The notes under the pieces were generated by a model. That model ran no database searches. It had not been told where the DNA came from and was given only the letters and a program-made list of their open reading frames with translations. Position numbers and translations under genes: made by a program. Shown in pieces: positions 45,401 through 54,003 of a stretch of DNA of 64,000 nucleotides. The stretch's first letter is position 1. Each line of letters starts with the position of its first letter. This stretch comes from G965203045 sp965203045 (GTDB lineage: Bacteria > Pseudomonadota > Gammaproteobacteria > PS1 > Pseudothioglobaceae), in the NCBI GenBank assembly GCA_965203045.1, contig OZ241850.1, forward strand, positions 1,426,001 through 1,490,000, written 5' to 3'.

Positions 45401-48400
45401 ATCTACTTCTACTACTGTTAATAAAACACTAGCGCTAATATCATTATAGTTACTATTGCCAGCCCTAGTTGCAGTAATGGTGGTAGTGCCTAGATTTTGG
45501 GTACTAATCAGACCACTTTGGCTGATAGTTGCAATGGCTGGGTTGCTAGAGCTAAAACTAATAGCGCCTGTGCTTTGTCCGCCCTCTGTGGTTGCAGTTG
45601 TAGTTGCCCCTATTTCTAAGGTGCTGCTAACCATAATAGTAAAGCCAGTTTGGTTTGCTTTTATAATTGACCAGCTAAGGGTAGTTGTGCTTAAGCGATA
45701 GTTGCGGCTATCAGCGCCTATTAGCCCTAGGCCTATATTATAATTGCCAACATTTGTTGCAGTTACCATACCGCCCATAGTGAGGCTAACATCATCAGCG
45801 CCTATTATGCTGCTGGTAATGGTTGCGACTACAGTTCTTATGCTGGTATTATAAGTAAAAGTTTGTGGGCTGGCAAATGTTGGGGTTAGGGTTAAGGGCT
45901 CTACGGTAAAAATTATACTGCTCTCATTATCGCCCCGCCTTGCAGTAATCAAAGAGGTGCCAACACCAACAATAGTAATTAAGCCAATATCTGGGTCACT
46001 AAAACTTACAACATTTGTAGCGCTAGAAGTCCAAGTTATCGGTATTATTTGACTATCACTACTAGTAGCGCTAATAGTAATTGCAAGATTATTATAACTA
46101 ACCGTGCTGTCACCACCAACAATTGAAAAATTAGTGGTGGTAATAGTAAATATGGCTGCAACATCATCTATGCTAACAGTTGCTGTTTTTGCGGTATTTA
46201 GCTGGTCGCTGGCTACAATCTGCACCTTAACACTATCGCCAACATTCACTACTCCCACAACGTCTGTATAACTACCATCGTTAATAGAATAGCGCCCACC
46301 GCCACCTTCAATTCTAATAGTAAATGTACTTTGTGGGTCTAGGGTATTGGTAGTAACTATGATGGCATTAGAAGTAATAGTCTCACTTAGGGCAACATCA
46401 CTAATTGTATCAAAACTAAATGGTGCCACTAAAATACAGCTGCCATCACTAATAACTCTAATAGTAAAACTTTGTAAATTTTCAAATTCGCCATCACTAA
46501 CAATAAGACCTACATCATAGCTGCCAATATCATCACAACTAGGAGGAGTGCCTACAAGGTTATTCCTCTCAATTTTACGAATACGGTGATTATCTCTATC
46601 AGCAACAATAATATTACCACTAGCATCAATTGCAACACCCGATGGGGATCTAAATCTAGCTATGGAGAAAACACCATCAGCAAAGTCCTCGCTACCGCCG
46701 GCAATAGTCCTCACCATGCTATCTTCGCCAATATTGCGAATGCGGTGATTATCTCTATCAGCAACAATGATATTGCCACTATCATCAATTGCAACACCTG
46801 TTGGGGCATTAAATCTGGCGCTAGCGCTAGCCCCATCAACAAAACTAATTGTCCTACTACCAGCAATAGTAATGACTGCCCCATCTGCGCTAATGTTACG
46901 GATACTATGATTATTGGTATCAGCAACAATAATATTGCCGAGAATATCAATTGCAACACCTGATGGGGAATCAAATTTGGCGCTAGCGCTAGCCCCATTA
47001 GTAAAACCAGGGTTACCACTACCAGCAATAGTGGTGACTATGTCCTCTGAGCTAATTTTGCGAATACGGTGATTATCTCTATCAGCAACAATAATATTAC
47101 CACTAGCATCAATGGCAATACCACTTGGGATATCAAACTTAGCAGTAGCGCTGGCCCCATCAACAATACCAGAGTTGCTACCAGCAATAGTGCTTACTCT
47201 ACCATCTGTGGTAATTTTGCGAATTCTATTATTATTACTATCAGCAACAATAATATTGCCACTAGCATCAATTGCAACATCTCTTGGGGAATTAAATTTG
47301 GCGGTAGCGCTAGCCCCATCAGCAAAACCAGTACCACTGCCAGCAATAGTTCTCACTGTTCCATCTGGGCTAATGCTACGAATCAGACTATTAAATTGAT
47401 CAGCGACAATAATATTGCCACTAGCATCAATTGCCACCCCTGTTGGGTCGTTAAAGCTGGCTGTGCTAGTAGTGCCATTATCCTCATCCTCTAAACCATC
47501 ACCTGCCAAAGTGCTTATAACTGCGCTAACAGTTAACCAATTGGGCAATTCAACATCTGGCGCAACACTGAAGACAAGGTTGCCACCAACATCATCGCTG
47601 GCGTTTAAGCTATATTGGTATAAATTATTAATTCTAGCAATAGTAATTGGAGAACTAGTAAAAACAGGGGTTATTTCATTAGCAATATTAACAACGTTAA
47701 TCTCAAAACTCTTAGTAGCAATATGGACCATATCACTAACACCAATAATAATTTCATAACTACTCTGGGCTTCAAAGTCTGGACTGTGGTTAATAACTAA
47801 TTGATTAGTAGCGTTAATGCTAAAATTAGTGCTATCTTTACCGCCAACAATACTAAACTCAAAATCGTTTAGCGGATTAGTCGCAGTAGCATTAATAGTA
47901 GCAATAATACTACTTGTTGCAATGTTTTCAACAACAGTGGTAGTGCTGAGGGTTAAACTGGTTGGTGCTACATCACAACTACCATCATCTGTAACAACAA
48001 TATCAAAGCTTTGTAAACTTTGAAATTCGCCATCACTAACAACAAGCCCTACATCATAAATACCAATATCACTACAGCTGGTAGCACCCACAAGTAGGGC
48101 GTTATTTCTCTCAATTTTGCGAATGCGGTTATTATCTTCATCAGCAACAATAATATTGCCTGAAGCATCAATTGCAACATCAGCTGGGTTGTTAAATCTA
48201 GCACTAGCGCCATCACCGTTAGCAAAATCCTCAGCGCCACTACCAGCAATAGTGCTGACTATACCACCTGCGCTAATTCTACGGATACGATTATTCTGGG
48301 TATCAGCAACAATAATATCACCACCAACATCAATTGCAATACCCCTTGGGGCATCAAACTTGGCTGTGGCGCTAGCCCCATCAACAAAACCTTGAAAACC

Positions 48401-51400
48401 ACTACCAGCAACAGTGCTGACTATACCACTTGGACTAATGCTGCGAATACGACGATTATTGCTATCACCTACAATAATATTACCAGCAGCATCAACTGCA
48501 ACACCTAGCGGTAAAGTAAACTGAGCCGTAGCGCTAGCCCCATCAACATGACCAATATTACCATTACCAGCAACAGTGGTGACTGTCCCATCTGAGCTAA
48601 TGCCGCGAATACGATGATTATCTGCGTCGGCAACAATAATATTACCAGCAGCATCAACTGCAACACTTCTTGGTTCTCTAAATTGAGCGGTGGCGCTAGC
48701 CCCATTGGCAAAACTAGCCATACCACTACCAGCAATAGTGCTCACTATGCCACTTGAACTAATGCTGCGAATACGATTATCAATGCTATCAGCAATAACA
48801 ATATTGCCAAGAGCATCAATTGCAATCATCGTTGGGGAAGCAAATTTAGCCGTGGTGCTAACACCATCAGCAAAACCCCTGCTACTGCCAGCAATAGTAG
48901 TTACCATGCCGCTTGGACTAATTTTACGAATACGGCTATTCATTGTATCAGCAACAATAATATTGCCACTATCATCAATTGCAACACCTTGTGGTTGATT
49001 AAATCTAGCTGTGGCGCTGGCGCCATCATTGTTACCAAGGAAACCAGAGCCTGCCAAAGTTGTTACAACTGAACTAACATTTAACCAACTTGGCAGGTCA
49101 GCCTCTGGCGCGATGCTAAAGACAAGGTCACTACTATCAGTATCACTAGCGCTTAGGCTATATTGGTATGGACTATTAGCCTTAATAGCGGTAATTGGCT
49201 CACTGGTAAAAACAGGCACACTTTCAATCCCAACAACACTAATTTCAAAACTTTTAGTAGCAAGATGTAGGGTATCACTAGCGCCAATGATAATTTCATA
49301 ACTGCTTTGGGTCCCAAGGTCGGGACTATGGTCAATTACTAACTTGTTACCAGCCCTAATACTAAAACTAGCGCTATCTCTGCCACCAACAATACTAAAA
49401 CTAAGGCTGGCGGGATTGTCACTATCATCAGCGCTAATAGTGGCAATAACACTATTTGCTAATATACCTTCAGCAATATTGCTAACACTAAGGGCTAAAT
49501 TGGTTGGTATTACACCACAACTACCATCATCTGTTACGGTGATATCAAAGCTTTGTAAACTTTGAAATTCGCCATCACTCACAATAAGCCTTAAATCATA
49601 AATATCAATATCATCGCAATCGGGAGTGCCTATAAGGTTAAGGTTATTTCTATCAAATTTGCGAATACGGTGATTATTTCTATCAGCAACAATAATATTG
49701 CTGCTAGCATCAATTGCAACACCAATTGGTCTATTAAATGCAGCTGTGGAGCTAGCCCCATCGGCAAAACCCTTCTCGCCGCTACCAGCAATAGTAGTTA
49801 CTATACCATCTGGGCTAATACTACGAATACGATTATTACCGCTATCGGCAACAATAATATTACCACTGGCATCAATTGCAACACCTGATGGGCTATTAAA
49901 TCTAGCTGTGGCGCTAGCTCCATCAGCAAACATCCTATCTGACATCAAACCTGTCCCAGCAATAGTGGTTACCGTCCCATCTAGGCTAATGTTACGGATA
50001 AGATGATTATCAGCATCGGCAATAATAATATTACCATTGGCATCAATTGCAATACCTATTGGGACATTAAATCCAGCTGTGGCGCTAGCCCCGTTAACAG
50101 AGCTCCTTCTGTTAGTACTAGTACCAGCAAGAGTGCTTACTATCCCATTTGGGCTAATGCCACGGATAAAACTATTAAAGCTATCGGCAACAATAATATT
50201 ACCAGCAGCATCAATTACAACACCCCTTGGGGAATTAAATCTAGCTGTGGCGCTAGCCCCATTAGCAAAACCACTAGTATTACTACCAGCAATGGTACTG
50301 ACCATGCCCTCTGGGCTAATGTTACGGATAAGATCATTATCACTATCAGTAACAATAATATTACCAGTAGCATCAATTGCAACGCCACTTGGATTACTAA
50401 ATCTAGCTGTGGCGCTAGCCCCATCAGCAAAACTGCCATTTCCAATACCTATTGAACCAGTACCGGCAATAGTTCTCACTCTGCCGTCTGTGGCAATACT
50501 GCGAATGCGGTTATTACCAACATCAGCAACAATAATATTACCCAGATTATCAATTGCAATCCCTTCTGGTAAGTTAAAGCTAGCTGTGTTGCCAGCCCCA
50601 TCATCTGCCTCCTCTAAACCATCACCTGCCAAAGTGATAATAGCCGTATTAATAGCTAACCAATCTGGCAACACAGTCCCTGTGACAACCTTAAAGACAA
50701 GGTTGCTACTATCACCATCGCTGGCGCTTAGCCTATATCGGTATAAATTTTTAGCTCTAATATTGGTAATTGGGTTGCTAGTAAAAATAGGGAATCTACC
50801 AATATCAAAAATATTAATCTTAAAACTTTTAGTAGCAATATGTAGTGTATCACTAGCGCCAATGATAATTTCATAATCGCTTTGGGACCCGAGGTTAGGA
50901 CTGTGGTCAATTACTAATTGATTGCCAGCCCTAATACTAAAACTAGCGCCATCTCTGCCACCAACAACGTCAAAAGTCAGGCTTCCAGGATGGTCATTAT
51001 CATCGGCGCTAACAATGGCAATAATGCTATCTGGGGCAATATTTTCATCTATAGTAGTAGTGCTGAGCGCTAAATTAGTTGGAATTGTGCCACAACTACC
51101 ATCATCTGCCACAGCAATACTAAAACTTTGCAAATCTTGAAATGCGCCATCACTAACAATAATTTCTAAATTATGAAAGCCAATATCACCACAATTAGTT
51201 GGTATGCCTACAATAGCAGGGTTGTTTATATCAATTTTACGAATGCGGTGATTATCTAGGTCAGCAACAATAATATTACCGCTAGCATCAATTGCAAAAC
51301 CAGTCGGATGAATAAATTGAGCATCACTAACAACACCATCAGCAAAACCACGACTACTACCAGCAATAGTGCTTACTGTTCCATCTGGGGCAATGTTGCG

Positions 51401-53896
51401 AATGCGGTGATTATTTTGGTCAGCAACAATAATATTACCACTAGCATCAATTACAACACCTGTTGGGGCACTAAATTGAGCTGTAGCGCTAGCGCCATTA
51501 GTAGAACCACTACTACCGCCGGCAATAGTCGTTACTGTGCCATCTGTGCTAATACCGCGAATGCGATTATTATTACTATCACCAACAATAATATTACCAT
51601 TAGCATCAATTGCAACACCCACTGGAAAGAGAAATTGAGCTGTGGCGCTAGCCCCATTAGTAGAACCAGCGCTACTACCAGCAACAGTACTGACCATCCC
51701 ATTTGGACTAATACTGCGAATACGGTGGGCGAAGCTATCACTAACAATAATATTAGCGTTAGCATCAATTGCAATACCCCAAGGACTGCCAAATCGAGCC
51801 GTAGCGCTGGCGCCATCATTGCTACCAAATGGGCCCTCTCCTGCCAAAGTAGTTACGGTGCCATCTGCGGCAATACTACGAATGCGATTATTATTACTAT
51901 CGGCAACAATAATATTACCACTAGCATCAATTACAACACCCGATGGGGTCCTAAATTGAGCAGTGGCGCTAGCCCCATCACCAAAACCACGACTACTGCC
52001 AGCAATAGTCCTTACTGTGCCGTCTGTGGCAATACTGCGAATGCGGTTATTAAAGGTATCAGCAACAATAATATTACCACTAGCATCAATTGCAACATCC
52101 CTTGGCTTATTAAAGCTAGCTGTGGCGCTGTTACCATCATCCTTACCCTCCAAACCATCTCCTGCCACAGTAGTTACAATTAGACCAATAGCCAACCAGT
52201 CTGGCAATGTGGTGCTCGGCACAACGCTAAATTCAAAGTCGCTACTATCAGCATTGCTAGCGCTTAACCCATATCGGTATGGGCTATTGATTCTGGCGGT
52301 GATAACTGGGGTGCTAGTAAAGACAGGGACTCTATCAATATGGAAAACATTAATCCTAAAACTTTTAGTAGTAATATGGACTGTATCACTAGCGCTTATG
52401 ATAATTTCATAGCTGCCTTGGACTGTATGGTCGGGATTGTGGTCAATTACTAATTGATTACCAGCATTAATACTAAAACTAGCGCTATCTTCACCGCCAA
52501 TAATACTAAAACTAAGGCTGGCGGGATTGTCGCCATCATCAGCGCTAATAGTGGCAATAGCGCTATTTGCTAAGGTATTTGCATCTACGGTGGTGGTGCT
52601 AAGGGCTAAATTAGTTGGCACTGCCCCACAACTGCCATCATCTCTTACAACAAGACTAAAACTTTGTAAATCTTGCAATTCACCATCACTAACAATGAGC
52701 TCTAAATTATAATTGCCAATATCTCTACAATCAGGGGTGCCTAAAAGAGTATGGCTATTACCAATAATTTTACGAATGCGGCCATTATCTGTATCAGTAA
52801 CAATAATATTACCACTAGTGTCAATTGCAACTCCATGTGGTTTATTAAATCCAGCCATTGCGCCTCTACCATCAGCAGAACCAGGCAAACCACTACCAGC
52901 AATAGTCCTTACCACGCCACCTGTGCTAATACTGCGAATGCGATTATTACCACTATCGGCAACAATAATATTGCCAGCAGCATCAATTGCAACACCCTTT
53001 GGAGCATTAAATCTAGCTGTGGCGCTAGCCCCATTGGCAAAATCCTGACTACCACCGGCAACAGTGGTTACTGTCCCATCTGCGCTAATGCTGCGAATGC
53101 GATGATTATCAGTGTCAGCAACAATAATAGTGCTGCTAGTATCAATGGCAACATCTGCTGGAAACCTAAATTCAGCAGTGGCGCTAGCACCATCAACAAA
53201 ACCAGCTGCACCACCAGCAATAGTGGTTACCATGTCATTTTGGCTAATGCCGCGAATACGGTTACCACGCTCATCAACAACAATAATATTGCCTAAAGCA
53301 TCAACTGCAACACCCTGTGGGAAATCAAATCTAGCAGTGGCGCTAGCCCCATTAGTAGAACCATCAATACCATTACCAGCAATAGTCCTTACTATGCCAT
53401 TTGTGCCAATACTGCGGATGCGATGATTATTTCTATCAGCAACAATAATATCGCCTGAGGCATCAACTGCAACACCCTCTGGGAAACGAAATTCAGCAGT
53501 GGCGCTAGCCCCATCAGCAAAACCCTGACCACTACCAGCAACAGTGCTCACTATGCCCTCTGGGCTAATTCTGCGAATACGATGATTATTTCTATCGGCA
53601 ACAATAATATTACCACTAGTATCAACTGTAACACCCCTTGGAGAATTAAAGTTATCTGCCAAGGTAGTTACGACCGCGTCAATACCTAGCCAACTTGGTA
53701 AACTAGACCCCGGGGCAGCGCTAAAAACAAAGTCGCTACTATCAATATCGCGAGCGCTTAGGTCATATCGGTATAGATTATTAACTTCAGCGCTAGTAAC
53801 TGGCACGCTATTAAAAACAGGAGTGTTTGCTGTAATTGATAATGAGCTCAATAAAAATAAAACAATAACAGTTGCTTTTGATAATATAGTTTGCAT
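42461..53896 (-). CDS. giant exported multidomain protein D: five NHL propellers, Ig-like repeats, dockerin-like end (3811 aa)
   Basis: The signal peptide MQTILSKATVIVLFLLSSLS leads straight into a cadherin-like module (TPVFNSVPVTSAEVNNLYRY) without the DPFSF domain seen in A-C. Five cadherin-like modules are each split by a six-bladed NHL propeller at about residues 74-377, 572-890, 1084-1415, 1609-1930 and 2125-2444. Between them stand AP/IPTNLALSTTT modules of cadherin type (DFEAQSSYEIII). After a VAPFSF module and MBG-like domains, a DAFSFSALVNVELNALISSN domain appears at about 2835. From there on the protein resembles a whole B-type protein without signal peptide, ending in dockerin-like loops near 3696-3786. 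It is probably exported and calcium-stabilised, with a multivalent binding role inferred. It lies 107 bases after yebC and lacks the TTGACA/TATCAT promoter of its sisters. Confidence 0.9.
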   Translation of the reverse strand: MQTILSKATVIVLFLLSSLSITANTPVFNSVPVTSAEVNNLYRYDLSARDIDSSDFVFSAAPGSSLPSWLGIDAVVTTLADNFNSPRGVTVDTSGNIIVADRNNHRIRRISPEGIVSTVAGSGQGFADGASATAEFRFPEGVAVDASGDIIVADRNNHRIRSIGTNGIVRTIAGNGIDGSTNGASATARFDFPQGVAVDALGNIIVVDERGNRIRGISQNDMVTTIAGGAAGFVDGASATAEFRFPADVAIDTSSTIIVADTDNHRIRSISADGTVTTVAGGSQDFANGASATARFNAPKGVAIDAAGNIIVADSGNNRIRSISTGGVVRTIAGSGLPGSADGRGAMAGFNKPHGVAIDTSGNIIVTDTDNGRIRKIIGNSHTLLGTPDCRDIGNYNLELIVSDGELQDLQSFSLVVRDDGSCGAVPTNLALSTTTVDANTLANSAIATISADDGDNPASLSFSIIGGEDSASFSINAGNQLVIDHNPDHTVQGSYEIIISASDTVHITTKSFRINVFHIDRVPVFTSTPVITARINSPYRYGLSASNADSSDFEFSVVPSTTLPDWLAIGLIVTTVAGDGLEGKDDGNSATASFNKPRDVAIDASGNIIVADTFNNRIRSIATDGTVRTIAGSSRGFGDGASATAQFRTPSGVVIDASGNIIVADSNNNRIRSIAADGTVTTLAGEGPFGSNDGASATARFGSPWGIAIDANANIIVSDSFAHRIRSISPNGMVSTVAGSSAGSTNGASATAQFLFPVGVAIDANGNIIVGDSNNNRIRGISTDGTVTTIAGGSSGSTNGASATAQFSAPTGVVIDASGNIIVADQNNHRIRNIAPDGTVSTIAGSSRGFADGVVSDAQFIHPTGFAIDASGNIIVADLDNHRIRKIDINNPAIVGIPTNCGDIGFHNLEIIVSDGAFQDLQSFSIAVADDGSCGTIPTNLALSTTTIDENIAPDSIIAIVSADDNDHPGSLTFDVVGGRDGASFSIRAGNQLVIDHSPNLGSQSDYEIIIGASDTLHIATKSFKINIFDIGRFPIFTSNPITNIRAKNLYRYRLSASDGDSSNLVFKVVTGTVLPDWLAINTAIITLAGDGLEEADDGAGNTASFNLPEGIAIDNLGNIIVADVGNNRIRSIATDGRVRTIAGTGSIGIGNGSFADGASATARFSNPSGVAIDATGNIIVTDSDNDLIRNISPEGMVSTIAGSNTSGFANGASATARFNSPRGVVIDAAGNIIVADSFNSFIRGISPNGIVSTLAGTSTNRRSSVNGASATAGFNVPIGIAIDANGNIIIADADNHLIRNISLDGTVTTIAGTGLMSDRMFADGASATARFNSPSGVAIDASGNIIVADSGNNRIRSISPDGIVTTIAGSGEKGFADGASSTAAFNRPIGVAIDASSNIIVADRNNHRIRKFDRNNLNLIGTPDCDDIDIYDLRLIVSDGEFQSLQSFDITVTDDGSCGVIPTNLALSVSNIAEGILANSVIATISADDSDNPASLSFSIVGGRDSASFSIRAGNKLVIDHSPDLGTQSSYEIIIGASDTLHLATKSFEISVVGIESVPVFTSEPITAIKANSPYQYSLSASDTDSSDLVFSIAPEADLPSWLNVSSVVTTLAGSGFLGNNDGASATARFNQPQGVAIDDSGNIIVADTMNSRIRKISPSGMVTTIAGSSRGFADGVSTTAKFASPTMIAIDALGNIVIADSIDNRIRSISSSGIVSTIAGSGMASFANGASATAQFREPRSVAVDAAGNIIVADADNHRIRGISSDGTVTTVAGNGNIGHVDGASATAQFTLPLGVAVDAAGNIIVGDSNNRRIRSISPSGIVSTVAGSGFQGFVDGASATAKFDAPRGIAIDVGGDIIVADTQNNRIRRISAGGIVSTIAGSGAEDFANGDGASARFNNPADVAIDASGNIIVADEDNNRIRKIERNNALLVGATSCSDIGIYDVGLVVSDGEFQSLQSFDIVVTDDGSCDVAPTSLTLSTTTVVENIATSSIIATINATATNPLNDFEFSIVGGKDSTNFSINATNQLVINHSPDFEAQSSYEIIIGVSDMVHIATKSFEINVVNIANEITPVFTSSPITIARINNLYQYSLNASDDVGGNLVFSVAPDVELPNWLTVSAVISTLAGDGLEDEDNGTTSTASFNDPTGVAIDASGNIIVADQFNSLIRSISPDGTVRTIAGSGTGFADGASATAKFNSPRDVAIDASGNIIVADSNNNRIRKITTDGRVSTIAGSNSGIVDGASATAKFDIPSGIAIDASGNIIVADRDNHRIRKISSEDIVTTIAGSGNPGFTNGASASAKFDSPSGVAIDILGNIIVADTNNHSIRNISADGAVITIAGSRTISFVDGASASARFNAPTGVAIDDSGNIIVADRDNHRIRNIGEDSMVRTIAGGSEDFADGVFSIARFRSPSGVAIDASGNIIVADRDNHRIRKIERNNLVGTPPSCDDIGSYDVGLIVSDGEFENLQSFTIRVISDGSCILVAPFSFDTISDVALSETITSNAIIVTTNTLDPQSTFTIRIEGGGGRYSINDGSYTDVVGVVNVGDSVKVQIVASDQLNTAKTATVSIDDVAAIFTITTTNFSIVGGDSTVSYNNLAITISATSSDSQIIPITWTSSATNVVSFSDPDIGLITIVGVGTSLITARRGDNESSIIFTVEPLTLTPTFASPQTFTYNTSIRTVVATITSSIIGADDVSLTMGGMVTATNVGNYNIGLGLIGADSRNYRLSTTTLSWSIIKANQTGFTIMVSSTLEIGATTTATTEGGQSTGAISFSSSNPAIATISQSGLISTQNLGTTTITATRAGNSNYNDISASVLLTVVEVDTTPDAFSFSALVNVELNALISSNIATITGFSGAVGIRIEGGTYIIGTSSPTAALGTISAGEIVAVQVLSSGDFNTQTVATLTVGSGDSATRAIFSVTTRSDPAITPDSITLTLSATTTIADNTITITVSASNSNGAIDITELAATTVLANATISASGNEITYTPSAVGNEIISVISINGIDVSSVSGSSATFEVTHGALTRIELEPQNPTFIVGGMNESEIIIDITLYDANNNLILEPTQVDVELTGGFGVKNPMRSSGGRTSMLINNEREAMGILTISFSDIIATTTITSIERLTISEGDRTVSYGDADFTLVAQGGESADNATWTSSTPTVATIDENSGSVAIVNAGTTIITAKNSSNEATISLIVNPLTLSPTFASSPTLIYDTNTRTVAVTITRGIISSDDISLITSGSITAINAGNYNINLALVGASSPNYRLSADVLSWQIDKADQSAFSLGVDVTIVLGNSLSLMVTGISATISTTNYGSSNPNVAIVDRTNGQITIVGIGTTIISATNTGDDNYNQAVASYMLTVANTAPTVDNPIPNRSASLGNLFIFTIPENTFSDANGDDLTISISNLPPSLTFDGVETILGTPTQIGDFDITITANDGNGGMVSTTFGLEVTDRLIINSDNPRKAIYGATGFILVAQGGANADNATWTSSNLNVATIDENSGFVTITGVGTTAITAKDGSEEATISLIINPLIITPTFASSQTFTYNASIITVFATISRGIVGADDISLSISGATATDVGNYNMSLELTGADSLNYILSTNTLSWRINKANQNAFSITAGATLAFSATRAIMAVAPGSGDGTITYATSPSGIITIDNGIVRAIGLGLATIAATKAGGRNYNDISASTSLEVVASFTLDIDGDGSRLTTTDGVLILRYLTNPDPRIFTTTGATTTIAIDEQTIKNTLAAAYNGNILDIDGNRETEANSDGMLIMRYLADQENLYVDDLVGDNPTRNAEEIREYLEDIY
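42537..42807 (-). other. dockerin-like calcium-loop pair, protein D C-terminus
   Basis: The loops DIDGDGSRLTTTD with GVLILRYL and DIDGNRETEANSD with GMLIMRYL are followed by ADQENLY and EEIREYLEDIY. The second loop has Arg at position 6 in place of Gly. Confidence 0.7.
46565..47521 (-). repeat. six-bladed NHL propeller, D-5
   Basis: Six NHL units lie between LPNWLTV and LVGTPPSCDD of the fifth cadherin-like module. The first blade starts ISTLAGDGLEDEDNG. Confidence 0.88.
48107..49069 (-). repeat. six-bladed NHL propeller, D-4
   Basis: Six NHL units lie between LPSWLNV and LVGATSCSD. The first blade starts VTTLAGSGFLGNNDG. Confidence 0.88.
49650..50643 (-). repeat. six-bladed NHL propeller, D-3
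   Basis: Six NHL units lie between LPDWLAI and LIGTPDCDD. Several loops are longer than in the sister propellers (for example TGSIGIGNGSFADG and TSTNRRSSVNG). Confidence 0.88.
51227..52180 (-). repeat. six-bladed NHL propeller, D-2
   Basis: Six NHL units lie between LPDWLAI and IVGIPTNCGD. The first blade starts VTTVAGDGLEGKDDG. Confidence 0.88.
52764..53674 (-). repeat. six-bladed NHL propeller, D-1 (first blade shortened)
   Basis: Six NHL units lie between LPSWLGI and LLGTPDCRD. The first blade reads VTTLADNFNSPRG and lacks the loop of about 15 residues (G-x-x-D-G-A-S-A-T-A-R) found in all the other first blades. Confidence 0.86.
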
Positions 53897-54003
53897 AATT
53901 TTTATGTTATATCATAAGCTCTTAAAATACAGTTATAAGACAGTCTAAAAAATATTATTTGACAATTTATGCCACGGCCTTAAGCAAATGTAATTAACAT
54001 TAT

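Noticed and set aside
50037..50876. Open plus-strand frame of 279 codons opposite protein D
   Set aside because: It is the antisense shadow of NHL propeller D-3 and repeats at blade length. The same kind of frame occurs opposite every propeller.
46565..53674. Regular DNA repeats every 160 bases suggesting a CRISPR array or satellite
   Set aside because: The repeats are in frame, differ at third positions and encode NHL blades. Unit length and variation do not fit CRISPR repeats and spacers.
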